A stretch of DNA of 64,000 bases from Rhizobium phaseoli. Its GTDB lineage: Bacteria > Pseudomonadota > Alphaproteobacteria > Rhizobiales > Rhizobiaceae. Made by a program: the position numbers and the translations under genes. Numbering within the stretch: position 1 is the first letter of the stretch; every line of letters begins with the position of its first letter. The DNA lies in NCBI RefSeq assembly GCF_010668805.1, contig NZ_WUFT01000016.1, positions 62,001-126,000 of the forward strand, in the 5' to 3' direction. Positions 1 through 9,943 of this stretch are shown piece after piece. Under the pieces are notes generated by a model. The model was not told the DNA's origin. It made no database searches and saw only the letters and a program-made list of their open reading frames with translations.

Positions 1-12
1 GCCAGCCGGGCA

Positions 13-2304
13 ATGACACGCTTGAGAAGCCGCCGATCGACGCTTGTCCGTTTCTCCTCGCTGGTTCTCGCAGCCGGCGTCCTGGTCTATGGCTATCTCA
101 TCAATCAGCGCGCCCAGCTGATCGCGCCTGCGCCGACGCCGATACTCTTTGATCGCGGCGGCGCGTTCCTCGCTCAGATCGGCCATGCCGACGGCGCAAG
201 TGGGCGTATCGATTACGGCTATTGGCCGCTGGAGCAATTGCCCGACCGCGTCGTCAAAGCAACGCTTGCCCTCGAAGACAGGCGGTTCTACGACCATATC
301 GGCGTCGATCCCTATGCTGTCGGCCGCGCAGCCTGGCAAAATCTCGATACCGTCGGGCGCCGCTCGGGCGCCTCGACCGTTGCGATGCAAGTGGCACGGA
401 TGCAGCGGCCGGAATCGCGCACGCTCATCCACAAGGCCCTTGAGGCCGGCACCGGCGTCCTGCTGACCTTGCGCTACGGCCGCGACGCAATGCTGGGGCA
501 ATATTTGCGGCTGGCGCCTTACGGCAACGGCAGCCACGGCATCGCCCATGCGGCGCGGCTCTATTTCGACAAGCCGGTGGCAGACTTGTCCTGGGCCGAA
601 ATCGCGCTGCTGTCAGCCATCCCGCAGTCGCCGACCCGGATGAACCCGCTGCGGCCGGAGGGCTTGCGCCGGGCCATTCACCGCGGCCATCAAATGCTGG
701 ACGCGCTGGCGAAACAGAAGATCATCAGGGCTGACGAGGCAGAGATCGCCCATCGCCAGCTCGATCAGATGCGGATGCCCGACATACCCCGCCGCCCGGA
801 TGCCCTGCACCTGATATTGCGGTTTCACGACCTCATCGAGAACGGCCAGATTACGCCAGCCTCCACCAGCACACCGCTGATCCACACGACGATCGACCTC
901 ACCCTGCAGGCCGACGTTACCGCTCTTTCGCGCCAATATCTCGATCACTGGCGTTCTGCGGGCGCGCAGCAAGTCGGCGCCATGGTGGTGTCGCGCCAAA
1001 CAGGCGAAGTTCTCGCCCAGGTGGGTTCGAGCAACTATTACGACAGGCATGCCGGCGCCTTCGACTACACCCGGACGCAGCGCTCGCCCGGCTCGACCCT
1101 CAAGCCTTTCGTCTACGCGCTGGCCTTCGAGCGCGGCTTGCTGAAGCCAACCGATATGTTGCTTGATCTGCCGGAAGGCGCATCGGGCATCGGCGATGCG
1201 GATCGCGAATTCCTTGGGCCTATGCTGCCGCGCCAGGCACTGGCCAATTCGCGCAATGTGCCCGCCACCAATCTGCTGCGCAGCATCGGTCTCGAGACGA
1301 CGTTTCGGTTTTTGCGCGATCTCGGTCTGCACGACCTGGAAACCCCAGCCGATTATTTCGGGCTGTCGATGGCAATCGGCTCGCTGCCGACCCGCCTGGA
1401 CAGGCTGATGCGGGCCTATGGGGCGCTCGCCAATGACGGCCAGATGCAGGATTTGCGCTGGGCGCGCGAGCAGCCACAGCCGCAATCCGTTCGGGTCATT
1501 TCGCTCGATACCGCCCGGTTGATTACCTCCTTCCTGTCCGATCCGCAGGCCCGGCTGCCGAGCTTCCATCGCTATGGCACGCTGGAATATCCCTTCCCCG
1601 TCGCCATCAAGACCGGCACCTCCCAAGGCTATCGGGATGCCTGGGCGATCGCCTATTCGGAGAAGGTCATCGTTGGCGTCTGGATCGGACGGGGCGATGA
1701 CGGCACGATGAGCCGGATGACCGGCGCCGGCAGTGCCGCCCGCCTCGTACACGCCATCCTCGACAGGGTGCATGGCAATAAGCCGGGCGACATCGCCGAC
1801 GCTCGTTTCCCGACGCCGCCCGACCGGAAGCCGATGCAGGTCTGTGTCGTCAATGGACAGACGAATGACAATAGTTGCAGCCAGACGCTGGTGGAATGGC
1901 TAAAGCCCGACGAGATGCCGAAGGTAGCTGCACGATCGGCTGGCGCGGACACTAACCTCAAACCAGAGCCGATCAGTGCAACAGGCGAAAGGAGCCCGAA
2001 TTATTCACTCGCCAACGCCGACGCTTCCAACCCACAGATCCGTCTCGCCATCTCGACACCGGCCCGCAACAGTCAGATCTGGCGCAATCCGGAACAGCCG
2101 GCGGCATTCGACCGGCTGCCTCTGAAGGCTGATGTTCAACCGCATGTGCCGCAGATCGTCTGGTATGTCGACGGCCAGCCCTTCGCCGTCACCGACCCCG
2201 ACAAGCCTGTCTTCTGGCCCATCCAGAGCGGGGAACACCGCTTCCAAATCCGCCTGCCCTACCGTGATGAAACATCTGCGGTCGTACCGGTGTATGTGCA
2301 ATGA
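13..2304 (+). CDS. pbpC: Penicillin-binding protein 1C (bifunctional peptidoglycan synthase)
   Basis: Class A PBP that polymerises glycan strands and cross-links peptides in the periplasm. One N-terminal membrane anchor (about residues 15-30) is followed by a glycosyltransferase domain carrying LEDRRFYDHIGVDP and GASTVAMQVAR. The transpeptidase domain has the SxxK box STLK at 361-364, the SRN box near 413 and KTGTS from 533. The C-terminal 90 residues match the PBP1C-specific PBP_C domain. At 763 aa the length is normal. The frame is open to the window edge, so the true start could lie upstream. Family knowledge places an alpha-2-macroglobulin gene (yfhM) upstream in many genomes, but it is outside this window. 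Confidence 0.93.
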   Translation: MTRLRSRRSTLVRFSSLVLAAGVLVYGYLINQRAQLIAPAPTPILFDRGGAFLAQIGHADGASGRIDYGYWPLEQLPDRVVKATLALEDRRFYDHIGVDPYAVGRAAWQNLDTVGRRSGASTVAMQVARMQRPESRTLIHKALEAGTGVLLTLRYGRDAMLGQYLRLAPYGNGSHGIAHAARLYFDKPVADLSWAEIALLSAIPQSPTRMNPLRPEGLRRAIHRGHQMLDALAKQKIIRADEAEIAHRQLDQMRMPDIPRRPDALHLILRFHDLIENGQITPASTSTPLIHTTIDLTLQADVTALSRQYLDHWRSAGAQQVGAMVVSRQTGEVLAQVGSSNYYDRHAGAFDYTRTQRSPGSTLKPFVYALAFERGLLKPTDMLLDLPEGASGIGDADREFLGPMLPRQALANSRNVPATNLLRSIGLETTFRFLRDLGLHDLETPADYFGLSMAIGSLPTRLDRLMRAYGALANDGQMQDLRWAREQPQPQSVRVISLDTARLITSFLSDPQARLPSFHRYGTLEYPFPVAIKTGTSQGYRDAWAIAYSEKVIVGVWIGRGDDGTMSRMTGAGSAARLVHAILDRVHGNKPGDIADARFPTPPDRKPMQVCVVNGQTNDNSCSQTLVEWLKPDEMPKVAARSAGADTNLKPEPISATGERSPNYSLANADASNPQIRLAISTPARNSQIWRNPEQPAAFDRLPLKADVQPHVPQIVWYVDGQPFAVTDPDKPVFWPIQSGEHRFQIRLPYRDETSAVVPVYVQ

Positions 2305-2470
2305 GGGTGTGTCGCGGTGCCTTATCCTTTGGCTCCATAGATGTCATTACCGCTTGCGTGTCAGCCGGATGCGGCCGGATCGGCGCCCTGAGCGCATCGC
2401 TTTGCAGCAGGGAGCCGGGGATCTTGGGAGAGATTCAGCAAGAAATGAGATCATAACCAGGGATTATATC

Positions 2471-3349
2471 ATGTTTGCAATCATCGGAGCCACCGGCAAC
2501 GTCGGCTTTTCAACGTCGTCGGCCCTGCGCCGGGCAGGCGTCCCGGTCCGGGCGATCCTGCGCGACACGGCAAAGGCCGCGCGACTGAGCGAGATTGGTT
2601 GCGAGATTGCGATGGCCGATCTGCAGGATGCCGGTTCCCTCGCAAAGGCGATCGGCGATGCCGATGCCGTGCAGATTATCGTCCCGGTATCGCCACGGGC
2701 GAAGGACCCGGCCGGCGATCTTACCCGATCAATCGAAAGCGTGGTTGATGCGCTGGCAAAGGCGCGCCCGAAGCGGGTGCTGGCCATTTCCGACTACGGA
2801 GCCCACGTCGCCGATGACATCGGCATGCCCAGTGTTTTCCACGGCCTGGAGATCCGGCTCGGCGGGCTCGATGCCCACGTGCTTGTGCTGCGATCGGCCG
2901 AACATATGCACAATTGGGCGCGCGTTTTCCCAATGGCCGTTGCCTCCGGCAGTTTGCCGACGTTTCAAGACCCGCTTGGGATGGCACAGCCGACGATCGC
3001 TGCTCAGGACCTCGGGGTGATTGCCGCCAACCTCCTGTTGCGACCTGACAGCGGCAGAGACCTGGAGGTCATCCATGCCGAAGGGCCACGCAGATATAGC
3101 GCCAATGATGTCGCCGCGGCGGTAAGCCAACTGTCGGGCCGGGTGGTTCACGCACAGGCGGTGCCCCGGTCGCGATGGAAAGAGACGTTCGAACGGACCA
3201 TGCCAGCGAGCCTCGCCGACCTCTTGATCAAGGCCAACGATGCAAAAAACGAGGGTGGTCTGGTCGACATCGCGCCGAATGCCGGCGAGGTTTGCTATGG
3301 CACGACCGAATTGATTGACGCACTAAGAGCGCTTGTTCCGCCTGTATGA
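2471..3349 (+). CDS. NmrA-like NAD(P)-binding protein
   Basis: A 292-aa atypical short-chain dehydrogenase of the NmrA/NAD(P)H-binding class. It opens directly with a Rossmann strand and the GATGNVG turn (residues 6-12), then an Arg-rich second strand and the aspartate of MADLQDA. There is no clear catalytic YxxxK, so it may sense NAD(P) or reduce a quinone or small substrate. The start at 2471 is chosen because the Rossmann fold begins there; the same frame is open much further upstream, but that part has no recognisable domain. It ends 149 bp before the convergent YhaN-like gene. The substrate is unknown. Confidence 0.83.
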   Translation: MFAIIGATGNVGFSTSSALRRAGVPVRAILRDTAKAARLSEIGCEIAMADLQDAGSLAKAIGDADAVQIIVPVSPRAKDPAGDLTRSIESVVDALAKARPKRVLAISDYGAHVADDIGMPSVFHGLEIRLGGLDAHVLVLRSAEHMHNWARVFPMAVASGSLPTFQDPLGMAQPTIAAQDLGVIAANLLLRPDSGRDLEVIHAEGPRRYSANDVAAAVSQLSGRVVHAQAVPRSRWKETFERTMPASLADLLIKANDAKNEGGLVDIAPNAGEVCYGTTELIDALRALVPPV

Positions 3350-3498
3350 GGCCGAGCGACAGTGCTGCGGCGGAGCAAATTGCTCATTTTCAATGGTGTG
3401 ACACCAATGCGGGCCGACCTATGCCTTGCACCATGGGCGAGGCGTCGGCGGACAGCTCGTTTTGCCGTATACAAATGGGGCGGCAAGCCCCTCATTGA

Positions 3499-6400
3499 CT
3501 ACTCTGCAGCGACCGACCTAATTTCGTGCCGTTTTCCAACATCCTCGAGATCATGGAGCCGCACGCTCGGGCAGACCTTCCTTGCGATTTCAGTGAGATG
3601 GCGATGATGCGTAAGATATATTACCTGTCCGCGCATACCCATGTCCGCGAACAAGCGAAATGCCTCCTCTGCTCTGAAGTCGTCGAAGGTTTCCATGATG
3701 TCGTCGGCGACGAACGGTATAGGTGTTCGATTGGCAACAAACTCGTGGTAACCGGCAACACGGAGTGCAAGATAGAGTTGGAAACGGGCTCCTTTTGATA
3801 ACTCGTTTGCCGCCTTCGATCCTCCCGAAGCCGACACCGCGATGAGGACGTCGCCGTCTTTACCCGGCTGGGCGGCTACTCCAAGGTAAGCGCCGCGGCT
3901 GATCGTGCGGAACGCCTCGGATGCACGAGACATCATGCCACTGCGGTGACGATCCCTATATAATCGTAGCGCATGCTCGGCCGCAGCAACGCCGGCACGA
4001 GTTTCCATATAGTGGCGAGCGCTCTCTTCGATCTCGAGAAGCGTCGTTCGCCTTTGCTCCTCGAGCATAGCAACCTTCCCATCGCCGCCGATTGCATCTA
4101 ACGCATCCTGCGCCTTCGATCGGTTGTGGAACAGTTCCCGGCATCGGACATCGTGATCGTCCAGCACGGGCACGAGCTTAGCGATCTCATCCTCCATCTG
4201 CGATCGGTCGGTCGTGGCTATCAGCTTTTCCACTTCCGAAACCGATGCTGCTCCGGTGATCTCGATAAGTTCGCACTCAGCGTCGGTAATGGTCTTTATG
4301 AGGTCCTGGCGCTGAGCGGCAAGCTCTATGCTACGCTCGATTTCGTCGAGGTTGTTCACCCCGAAGAAATCGCTCATCTGCGTCACGCGCGCCAGGAGGC
4401 GTTCTTGAGCGATGTCCAATTTGCGGCCTTCACCTCGAAGTTCAAGGAGATCATGCCTCAGCTTCTCTTCCCGCTCGCTGTCGAGATCAGCGGTTTTGAT
4501 CTTCTCGAAGATCGTTTGGCAGAGCTCTTTGGGCGTCCCGTCGAGAGCAATACCAAGCAACGAACATAGCTCGTTCACTTTTTCCTCAAAGAGGATCTTG
4601 TCCTTCTCCATCTTCTGAACGCGATCGATAAGACCGTCTCTTGCATCGACCGCCGATGACAGCCGCTCGAGAACCCCCAGTATCTCCGTCACCGCCCCGA
4701 CGCTTGGAACCTCTCCAATCTCACTAAGCCAGGATTCACCGCACAGGGCACCCCATTTGCCTGACCACGCCTGGGCTGCCTCATCTGCAGCCTCTAAGAC
4801 GTGTGTCCGCTCCTTCAGGTCGTCGCGAAGTTTTGTAACGCGCTCAACCGCGGCCGCGGCGGAGTGAAATGCATCTAGGGCCTCCTCCGCGACGGAGACC
4901 AAGGCGCCGATCTCGGCATTTGCAGGGAACGTGATCTTCGCGGCCTTCAAAGCGTCTGCCAACAACCTCTTCGAGTGCTCCAGATGATCACAAAGCTCAG
5001 CAACTTCCTGATCTATAGCAGCCAGATCGTCCTTGCCATTCAGCGCAACCTTGCGTTTGCGAAGCCACTCTTCCAGCTCCCAAGGGTCATCGGCGACGCC
5101 AGCCTCGGCCGGTCCACCAACAGCTAGGTGGATTTCCGAATTCACGACCTCAATGTCTGCCTTGGCCTCAGCCGAGGCTTTTTGTTGGCTTTCAATGTCT
5201 GCGGCGACTGCTGCACGACGCTGCATAAGCTGGTTAAGACTGCCCATCTCCGCGAAGTGCATAAGCCGCAGCGCGGTCAGTTGGTCGTCGGCGCGCATCA
5301 CCCTCTCGAAGTTTTCCGCAGTGCCCGAATTCAGGGCATGTCGATGCTCCGCCCACGCGCGTTCGCGCGATGCCCGGCTGGCTGTGGCTGTCGCCTCGTC
5401 GATACGTCCTGCCTGCTCACGAAGGATGTCGACCTCAGCCTGGAGTCGACATGCTTCGGGCTTGAGGCGCTGTAATTCGGCTTGAGATGCCCGCTGGCGA
5501 TCTTCGGCCAATGTGAATTTTACCTTCCAACCTTCGAGCCTGGAGCCGGTGGGAACCGCCAATGATGACAGCTCTGTCGCGGTCCCCTGCCAGGGTCTCA
5601 GGGCTGCCAAGGCATCTGCGAGTGATCCGGACGCCGCATCCCGGCGACGAGAAAGTTGCCGCAGCGCCATCTCCTGATTACCTTTCGGCAGAGCTCTGAG
5701 CGTTGCTTGGAGCGAGTGATGTGCCTTGATGAGCTCGGGTGGCGCAATAGGGACATCCGCCGCAGCTTCGCTGCGTAACGCACGTTCGACCTTGCCCAAC
5801 TCTTCCTGGGCGGCGACCCGTTTGGCGTCGACGCCCGACTTTTCGCTAATCAGCGCTCGCAAAGATCCAACCGTGGACGCGCCGAGAAGCAGCCGCTCCG
5901 GAGACGTTTCTCCCGGCCTTCCGAGCTGAACCAGAATGCTCGCGATTGAAAGCTCCGCCGCACGCGAGGTGAGTTTTGGAATATCCTTGTCGGCTGTAAC
6001 GTAGCGAGATCGAAGCTCCTGCAGGTCTTCTAGTTGTCCAGCCGCCGCGATAGCCGCTGGATCAATTGAGATATTTGCAACCTCGTCTTCAAGGCAAGCA
6101 ATGGCGCGGGCTGCGTCCTGCGACTTCACCCGAAGTTCTATGTCGCTCCTTATGAGATCCTGGACTTCCTGCCGCCAGGTTTCCGGCGGTACCGGGAACT
6201 CGTCGAAGTTTGTAAGACGATCCTTCAAGACGCAGAGACGGGACAAGACGGGCAACGCATTGAGTGTGCGTTTGATTTCATCGATCCTGCGCTGTGTCGC
6301 GGTCCTTGTAGCGAGCGCTTGCTCATACGAGTTGCCAAGTCTATCGCACTCCAACACGAGCCGCTGGTACTCGCTCGCCTGGAGGTCCAGCGCGTCGCGT

Positions 6401-6990
6401 TGTTGCTTGAGGTCTCCAAGACGAGCCTTGAGGTCTCCAAGGGCGCCACTTTTTCCGCGATATTTATAGAAGCTGTCGGCGCACCCTCGGATGGTTGTCA
6501 GCTGCTTGCTGAGGTCCGCGAGGCCTGCACTTGCGGCAAACAGCAACTCGCCGAGGTTACCCCTGCTCGCAAGGATACCCTCGCCGCCCTTTTCAAGGCT
6601 GTCGTCATCAAGCGAAAACATCGTGGTAAAGGCATCGCGATCGATGCCACCGAGATCCGATCTAATGTCTGACTCCGGCAAGATGCGTTCGATATCATCA
6701 AGAAGGGTATTCTGTTGTCGCTTGATGCGAATGAATTCCCGATCTTTTCCGCCGACATTGACCTCCGCACCTATGCGCATGGTCGGAAAGGGATGCAGAA
6801 AGCCATATTTGCTGGTCGTGCCGATACCGAAGATCAGATCCACGATCGCATCGAACGTCGTGGACTTTCCCGCCTCGTTCGGCCCATAGATGACATGAAT
6901 GTCCGGCGATCCGACGGGACGGGAGCCGAAATCAATAATGCCGTCGGTAAATTTGCCATAGCGGACGAGGTCAAGCCGGTTTATCCGCAT
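3499..6990 (-). CDS. YhaN-type SMC/Rad50-like AAA ATPase
   Basis: A 1163-aa ATPase of the SbcC/Rad50 superfamily. Walker A is GPNEAGKST at residues 36-44. Most of the protein is long charged heptad-rich coiled coil. Near the C-terminus are the signature ELSKGARFQLYLALRVA, a Walker B PIPFVADDIMETFDD and the H-loop LTHHRHL. Such proteins dimerise through the ATP head and gate a partner nuclease. Its start codon directly abuts the stop of the phosphoesterase gene at 6991, so the two are surely co-transcribed and probably form a complex. No CxxC zinc hook is evident in the coiled coil, which fits YhaN rather than classical SbcC. Confidence 0.88.
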   Translation of the reverse strand: MRINRLDLVRYGKFTDGIIDFGSRPVGSPDIHVIYGPNEAGKSTTFDAIVDLIFGIGTTSKYGFLHPFPTMRIGAEVNVGGKDREFIRIKRQQNTLLDDIERILPESDIRSDLGGIDRDAFTTMFSLDDDSLEKGGEGILASRGNLGELLFAASAGLADLSKQLTTIRGCADSFYKYRGKSGALGDLKARLGDLKQQRDALDLQASEYQRLVLECDRLGNSYEQALATRTATQRRIDEIKRTLNALPVLSRLCVLKDRLTNFDEFPVPPETWRQEVQDLIRSDIELRVKSQDAARAIACLEDEVANISIDPAAIAAAGQLEDLQELRSRYVTADKDIPKLTSRAAELSIASILVQLGRPGETSPERLLLGASTVGSLRALISEKSGVDAKRVAAQEELGKVERALRSEAAADVPIAPPELIKAHHSLQATLRALPKGNQEMALRQLSRRRDAASGSLADALAALRPWQGTATELSSLAVPTGSRLEGWKVKFTLAEDRQRASQAELQRLKPEACRLQAEVDILREQAGRIDEATATASRASRERAWAEHRHALNSGTAENFERVMRADDQLTALRLMHFAEMGSLNQLMQRRAAVAADIESQQKASAEAKADIEVVNSEIHLAVGGPAEAGVADDPWELEEWLRKRKVALNGKDDLAAIDQEVAELCDHLEHSKRLLADALKAAKITFPANAEIGALVSVAEEALDAFHSAAAAVERVTKLRDDLKERTHVLEAADEAAQAWSGKWGALCGESWLSEIGEVPSVGAVTEILGVLERLSSAVDARDGLIDRVQKMEKDKILFEEKVNELCSLLGIALDGTPKELCQTIFEKIKTADLDSEREEKLRHDLLELRGEGRKLDIAQERLLARVTQMSDFFGVNNLDEIERSIELAAQRQDLIKTITDAECELIEITGAASVSEVEKLIATTDRSQMEDEIAKLVPVLDDHDVRCRELFHNRSKAQDALDAIGGDGKVAMLEEQRRTTLLEIEESARHYMETRAGVAAAEHALRLYRDRHRSGMMSRASEAFRTISRGAYLGVAAQPGKDGDVLIAVSASGGSKAANELSKGARFQLYLALRVAGYHEFVANRTPIPFVADDIMETFDDFRAEEAFRLFADMGMRGQVIYLTHHRHLTEIARKVCPSVRLHDLEDVGKRHEIRSVAAE

Positions 6991-8259
6991 CTATTCCCCC
7001 TGACCACCGCGAAGCTGCGCAATTACGCTTGCCGAACCATCACCGGCAAAGCTAGCGAGGGTGTCTCGAAGCCCTTCCTCGCCTGCCCCGAAAATATGTC
7101 TCGCTTCTGCCGGAAGCTGGCCACGAAGCTCGTCAGCGATCGAAGCAAGCTCCTGCTGATAGCCTTCCGAATAGAGGACGTCCTCGTTGATTATCGCGGT
7201 CAATTCAGCAAGCGCACCGCTCGCGAAACTGGCACCTTCGCTTGGCGCAGTGCACGAGGTCTGCACTTTGTCGATCCAAACATTGCCGATAAACGACCCT
7301 CGCGTTTCTATGTCGGTGCGAAGAAGATCGAGGTCACGTCGGAGCCGCCAAGCAAGCTCGCTTTGCCCGTAAAGCTGAACTCGGGCGACGAGATGTTCCG
7401 CAGCAACGGTCGAATGCAGCCTCTCAAGGCGCATCGAAACCTGAGTGACAAGAGCCTTCCAATCTGATGCATCCGAGACATCGACCAGAAGGCGTTCGAA
7501 CTGCGCGACGTTGGTTGGCCGCTCTTCGACGATGACCGAACGGTCATCCATGATCGTCACCAGGGAGGCTGATTTGGGGCCGTCCTCGTTAATGTCGCGC
7601 CCCTGTGGCATTCCCGGCATCACGATAACAGAACCGGCGTTCTCCACGACTGACCGCTTGTGGATATGACCCAGAGCCCAGTAACGAAAGCCGCTCTGCT
7701 GGAGGTCCCCAACGCTGCAGGGCGCGTAGAGGTCGTGCTTTTCCGATCCGCCAAGGCTCGTGTGCATGATCCCGATGTTGACCGCGTCAGCAACAGGGGA
7801 AGCGTAGTGACCAAGCAGGCTCTGGGGAGCGTGTGACTTCGCAAAGCTCAGGCCGTGGATGGCCACTGGAAAATGCCCAGCGTCGCGATCGATCGCTACA
7901 GCCTCTGCTGTCGCGCCAAAAACCTTGACGGTGTCCGGCATCACCAATTCTGTCGTGATCTTTGACAGCGCATCGTGATTGCCCCGGATAATGAATGTCC
8001 GAATGCCAGCCTCGTGAAGACGCCGCACCTGCTCGGCCAGAAATCGGGCTGTCTTCATCGACGTCTGGTCGCCATCGTAGAGATCTCCGGCGAGAATCAG
8101 CGCGTCGACCTGCTCTTCAAGGCAAAGATCTACAACTCTGGTGAAAGCTCGCCGCGTCGCCAGCCCAATAAGCTCCGATAGTTCCGGATTGCGCAGCGCA
8201 AGTGTTCTCAGAGGTGAGTCAAGATGGATGTCCGCAGTATGCAGGAAGCGATAGGCCAA
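6991..8259 (-). CDS. YhaO/SbcD-type DNA repair exonuclease
   Basis: A 422-aa calcineurin-like metallophosphoesterase, the nuclease partner of the downstream ATPase. Metal-binding motifs are in order: HTADIHLDSPL (D10, H12), LAGDLYDGD (D59), RGNHDA (93-96), HTSLGG (about 171) and ALGHIHK (about 202). The C-terminal third is a capping or partner-binding region. The start is TTG: no ATG or GTG lies between it and the in-frame stop upstream, and GAGG sits seven bases before it. Family knowledge predicts Mn-dependent cleavage of DNA ends or hairpins. The pair stands alone, with no ligase or helicase beside it, so both repair and defence roles are possible. Confidence 0.88.
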   Translation of the reverse strand: MAYRFLHTADIHLDSPLRTLALRNPELSELIGLATRRAFTRVVDLCLEEQVDALILAGDLYDGDQTSMKTARFLAEQVRRLHEAGIRTFIIRGNHDALSKITTELVMPDTVKVFGATAEAVAIDRDAGHFPVAIHGLSFAKSHAPQSLLGHYASPVADAVNIGIMHTSLGGSEKHDLYAPCSVGDLQQSGFRYWALGHIHKRSVVENAGSVIVMPGMPQGRDINEDGPKSASLVTIMDDRSVIVEERPTNVAQFERLLVDVSDASDWKALVTQVSMRLERLHSTVAAEHLVARVQLYGQSELAWRLRRDLDLLRTDIETRGSFIGNVWIDKVQTSCTAPSEGASFASGALAELTAIINEDVLYSEGYQQELASIADELRGQLPAEARHIFGAGEEGLRDTLASFAGDGSASVIAQLRGGQGE

Positions 8260-8704
8260 ATCAGTACCTCAAGCATTGAACTGGCTTCATATTTGATTGG
8301 AACGGCCAAGGCCACAACGAATTCCCCTTTTGTTCTATTGTCCACACGTTTCTAGCGTCAGTGACCGCTCATCGAGGCTGCCCATATCTCCGACAATGTT
8401 CTGATCTGCCATGTCCTGACAAAGCCGCCCGGGCAAATGATAACGGTGCAACAAGCGGCACCAGAACCAGTGTGGGCGACGTTCATCTCAGGTTCATTCA
8501 GGAGGTGTAAGCCTTTGCGTTATATAGTGAATGGAGCATGGGCTAACCGGCTCTAGCTCGATCCAAGCGGGTGCTGGAATCTCGCGCCAAGCATCTCCGG
8601 TGGCCTTTCATCAGGCAAGCCTACAACGGAATCCTTCCATCGTTCGTGTCATAGCGCCGGTGGAAGTTAATACTGCCAAGATCAACAATATCGGAGGCCA
8701 TCAC
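8260..8704. other. Intergenic stretch with no supported gene
   Basis: This divergent spacer must hold promoters for the nuclease operon and the secreted protein gene at 8705. An open frame runs from 8531 into the 8705 gene, but its N-terminal 58 residues resemble nothing and lie ahead of a clean signal peptide, so I do not use that start. The ribosome-binding site GGAGG at 8693-8697 supports 8705. I see no convincing sigma-factor box. Confidence 0.5.
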
Positions 8705-9160
8705 ATGTTGCACAAACTGCTTCTGCCCGCCGCGGGCTCCCTCCTCGCAGCGTTCCTCATGTCGTCGCCAGCGCACGCCTTGAGCATGAAGGAATGCAGC
8801 ACAAAATATCAGGCGGCAAAGGCCGACGGCTCCGCCAAGGATGTCAAGTGGAACGATTTCCGCGCCAAGTTCTGTGGGGCGGACGCCGCCGCCGACGATA
8901 AGGCCGACGAGGCGGATGTCGCCAAGACGACCGACAAAGAGCCGGAAAAACCGATGACGACGGCGCCGAAGAGCGTCAAGTTCCCGAAAGCGGTCGACAA
9001 AAAATACTCTAGTGAAACGCCGGGCAAGGGTCGTCTGCACACTTGCGTGGACGCATACCATTCAGCCAAGGATGCCGGCTCGCTCGGAGATTTGAAGTGG
9101 ATCCAGAAAGGCGGCGGCTATTGGAGCCTCTGCAACACGAGCATCAAGGCTTCTGGCTGA
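8705..9160 (+). CDS. Secreted protein with two Cys-bounded repeats
   Basis: A 151-aa exported protein. A signal peptide (residues 1-25, ending SPAHA) precedes two similar units: C31 to C57 with YQAAKADGSAKDVKW, and C114 to C143 with YHSAKDAGSLGDLKW. Each unit is bounded by cysteines about 27-30 residues apart, which suggests one intramolecular disulfide per repeat in the periplasm. A charged Lys/Asp/Glu/Pro linker joins them. The repeat is reminiscent of the PsiF family, but I would not assign it. Start: GGAGG seven bases before the ATG. A terminator hairpin follows at 9185. Function unknown. Confidence 0.8.
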   Translation: MLHKLLLPAAGSLLAAFLMSSPAHALSMKECSTKYQAAKADGSAKDVKWNDFRAKFCGADAAADDKADEADVAKTTDKEPEKPMTTAPKSVKFPKAVDKKYSSETPGKGRLHTCVDAYHSAKDAGSLGDLKWIQKGGGYWSLCNTSIKASG

Positions 9161-9184
9161 TCGAGCAATATCTTAGATCTTCAA

Positions 9185-9212
9185 AAAGGGCCGCCGCCGT
9201 TGGTGGCCCTTT
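9185..9212 (+). terminator. Intrinsic terminator hairpin
   Basis: An 11-bp stem with one G-T wobble (9185-9195 with 9202-9212) and a 6-nt loop, 25 bp after the stop of the secreted Cys-repeat gene. The T-rich tail is interrupted, so strength is moderate. Confidence 0.6.
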
Positions 9213-9408
9213 GCCTTCTCTTTACCGGGAAAGGCCCGCGCAGCACTTTTTTGGCAGGCGACGCAGCTTCTCAATGCCGCATGCTGCATCGTGACCTGCC
9301 ACTTCGAAGCTTTGCCAGAAACGATGATGTCCGCGAGTAGAGGGCGCCCTGCGGAGCGCGCGACACCGAAGGCAAAGGAACAAATCGAAGCAGCGGCGGC
9401 ATAGATGC

Positions 9409-9645
9409 TTAGCGATCGTTTCTCATGACGGCACGAAGCGCGTCGTTGATGCGGTCCTGCCAACCCGGGCCATCCTGCTGAAAATAGACGAGCACATCGC
9501 TGTCGAGCTTAAGAGAGACCTGCTCCTTGACGGTTGGCAGCGCCGGTCGGTCGATGGCAGGTGCAGCGGCCGTTTTTTTGGCAGGCTTGAACAAAGCCTC
9601 GGCGGCATCAAGCGGATTGGCGGGGCGGCGTGGGCTTTTGGTCAC
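9409..9645 (-). CDS. BrnA-like antitoxin, no toxin partner seen
   Basis: A 78-aa protein whose C-terminal half (VKEQVSLKLDSDVLVYFQ, then the GPGWQDRIN segment) matches the BrnA/DUF4415 antitoxin family: a ribbon-helix-helix DNA-binding fold with the typical LD.DVL and G.GWQ.RIN signature. The N-terminal half is basic and Ala/Pro-rich. The GTG start at 9645 is chosen because GGAGA lies five bases before it and the upstream extension is unlike the family. BrnA normally sits just after a brnT RelE-fold toxin. No brnT-like frame occurs upstream on this strand, so it is an orphan, perhaps acting as a repressor. Confidence 0.72.
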   Translation of the reverse strand: MTKSPRRPANPLDAAEALFKPAKKTAAAPAIDRPALPTVKEQVSLKLDSDVLVYFQQDGPGWQDRINDALRAVMRNDR

Positions 9646-9943
9646 GGCTTTCTCCAATGGTTCGCTATGTCCGCGACCACCCTGTCTTAATCGGGACCAG
9701 GTGGTTCGCCAGGCGATCGGTCTTTTCAAGCAGAGCCAAACCGACGAACTCTTGCTGTGGCATATCCGGCCCTGCCGGGCAATTCAATGTCCTCAAATGA
9801 ACGCTATGGTGTCGGCAAAACGTCACATGCCATCAAAGGCACGGTTGCGAATGACTCGCCACAGAATGGTTTGTGCAAAGTTTGAGTTGACGGTTTTCGA
9901 TGGCGAGGCGACACTTGCACCGCAGCAAGGTAGGAGGAAAAAG

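Noticed and set aside
613..1773. 386-aa frame antisense to pbpC
   Set aside because: pbpC has all catalytic motifs on the other strand; this frame has no domain.
2132..2470. N-terminal extension of the NmrA-like gene
   Set aside because: It overlaps the end of pbpC and encodes no recognisable fold; the Rossmann domain begins at 2471.
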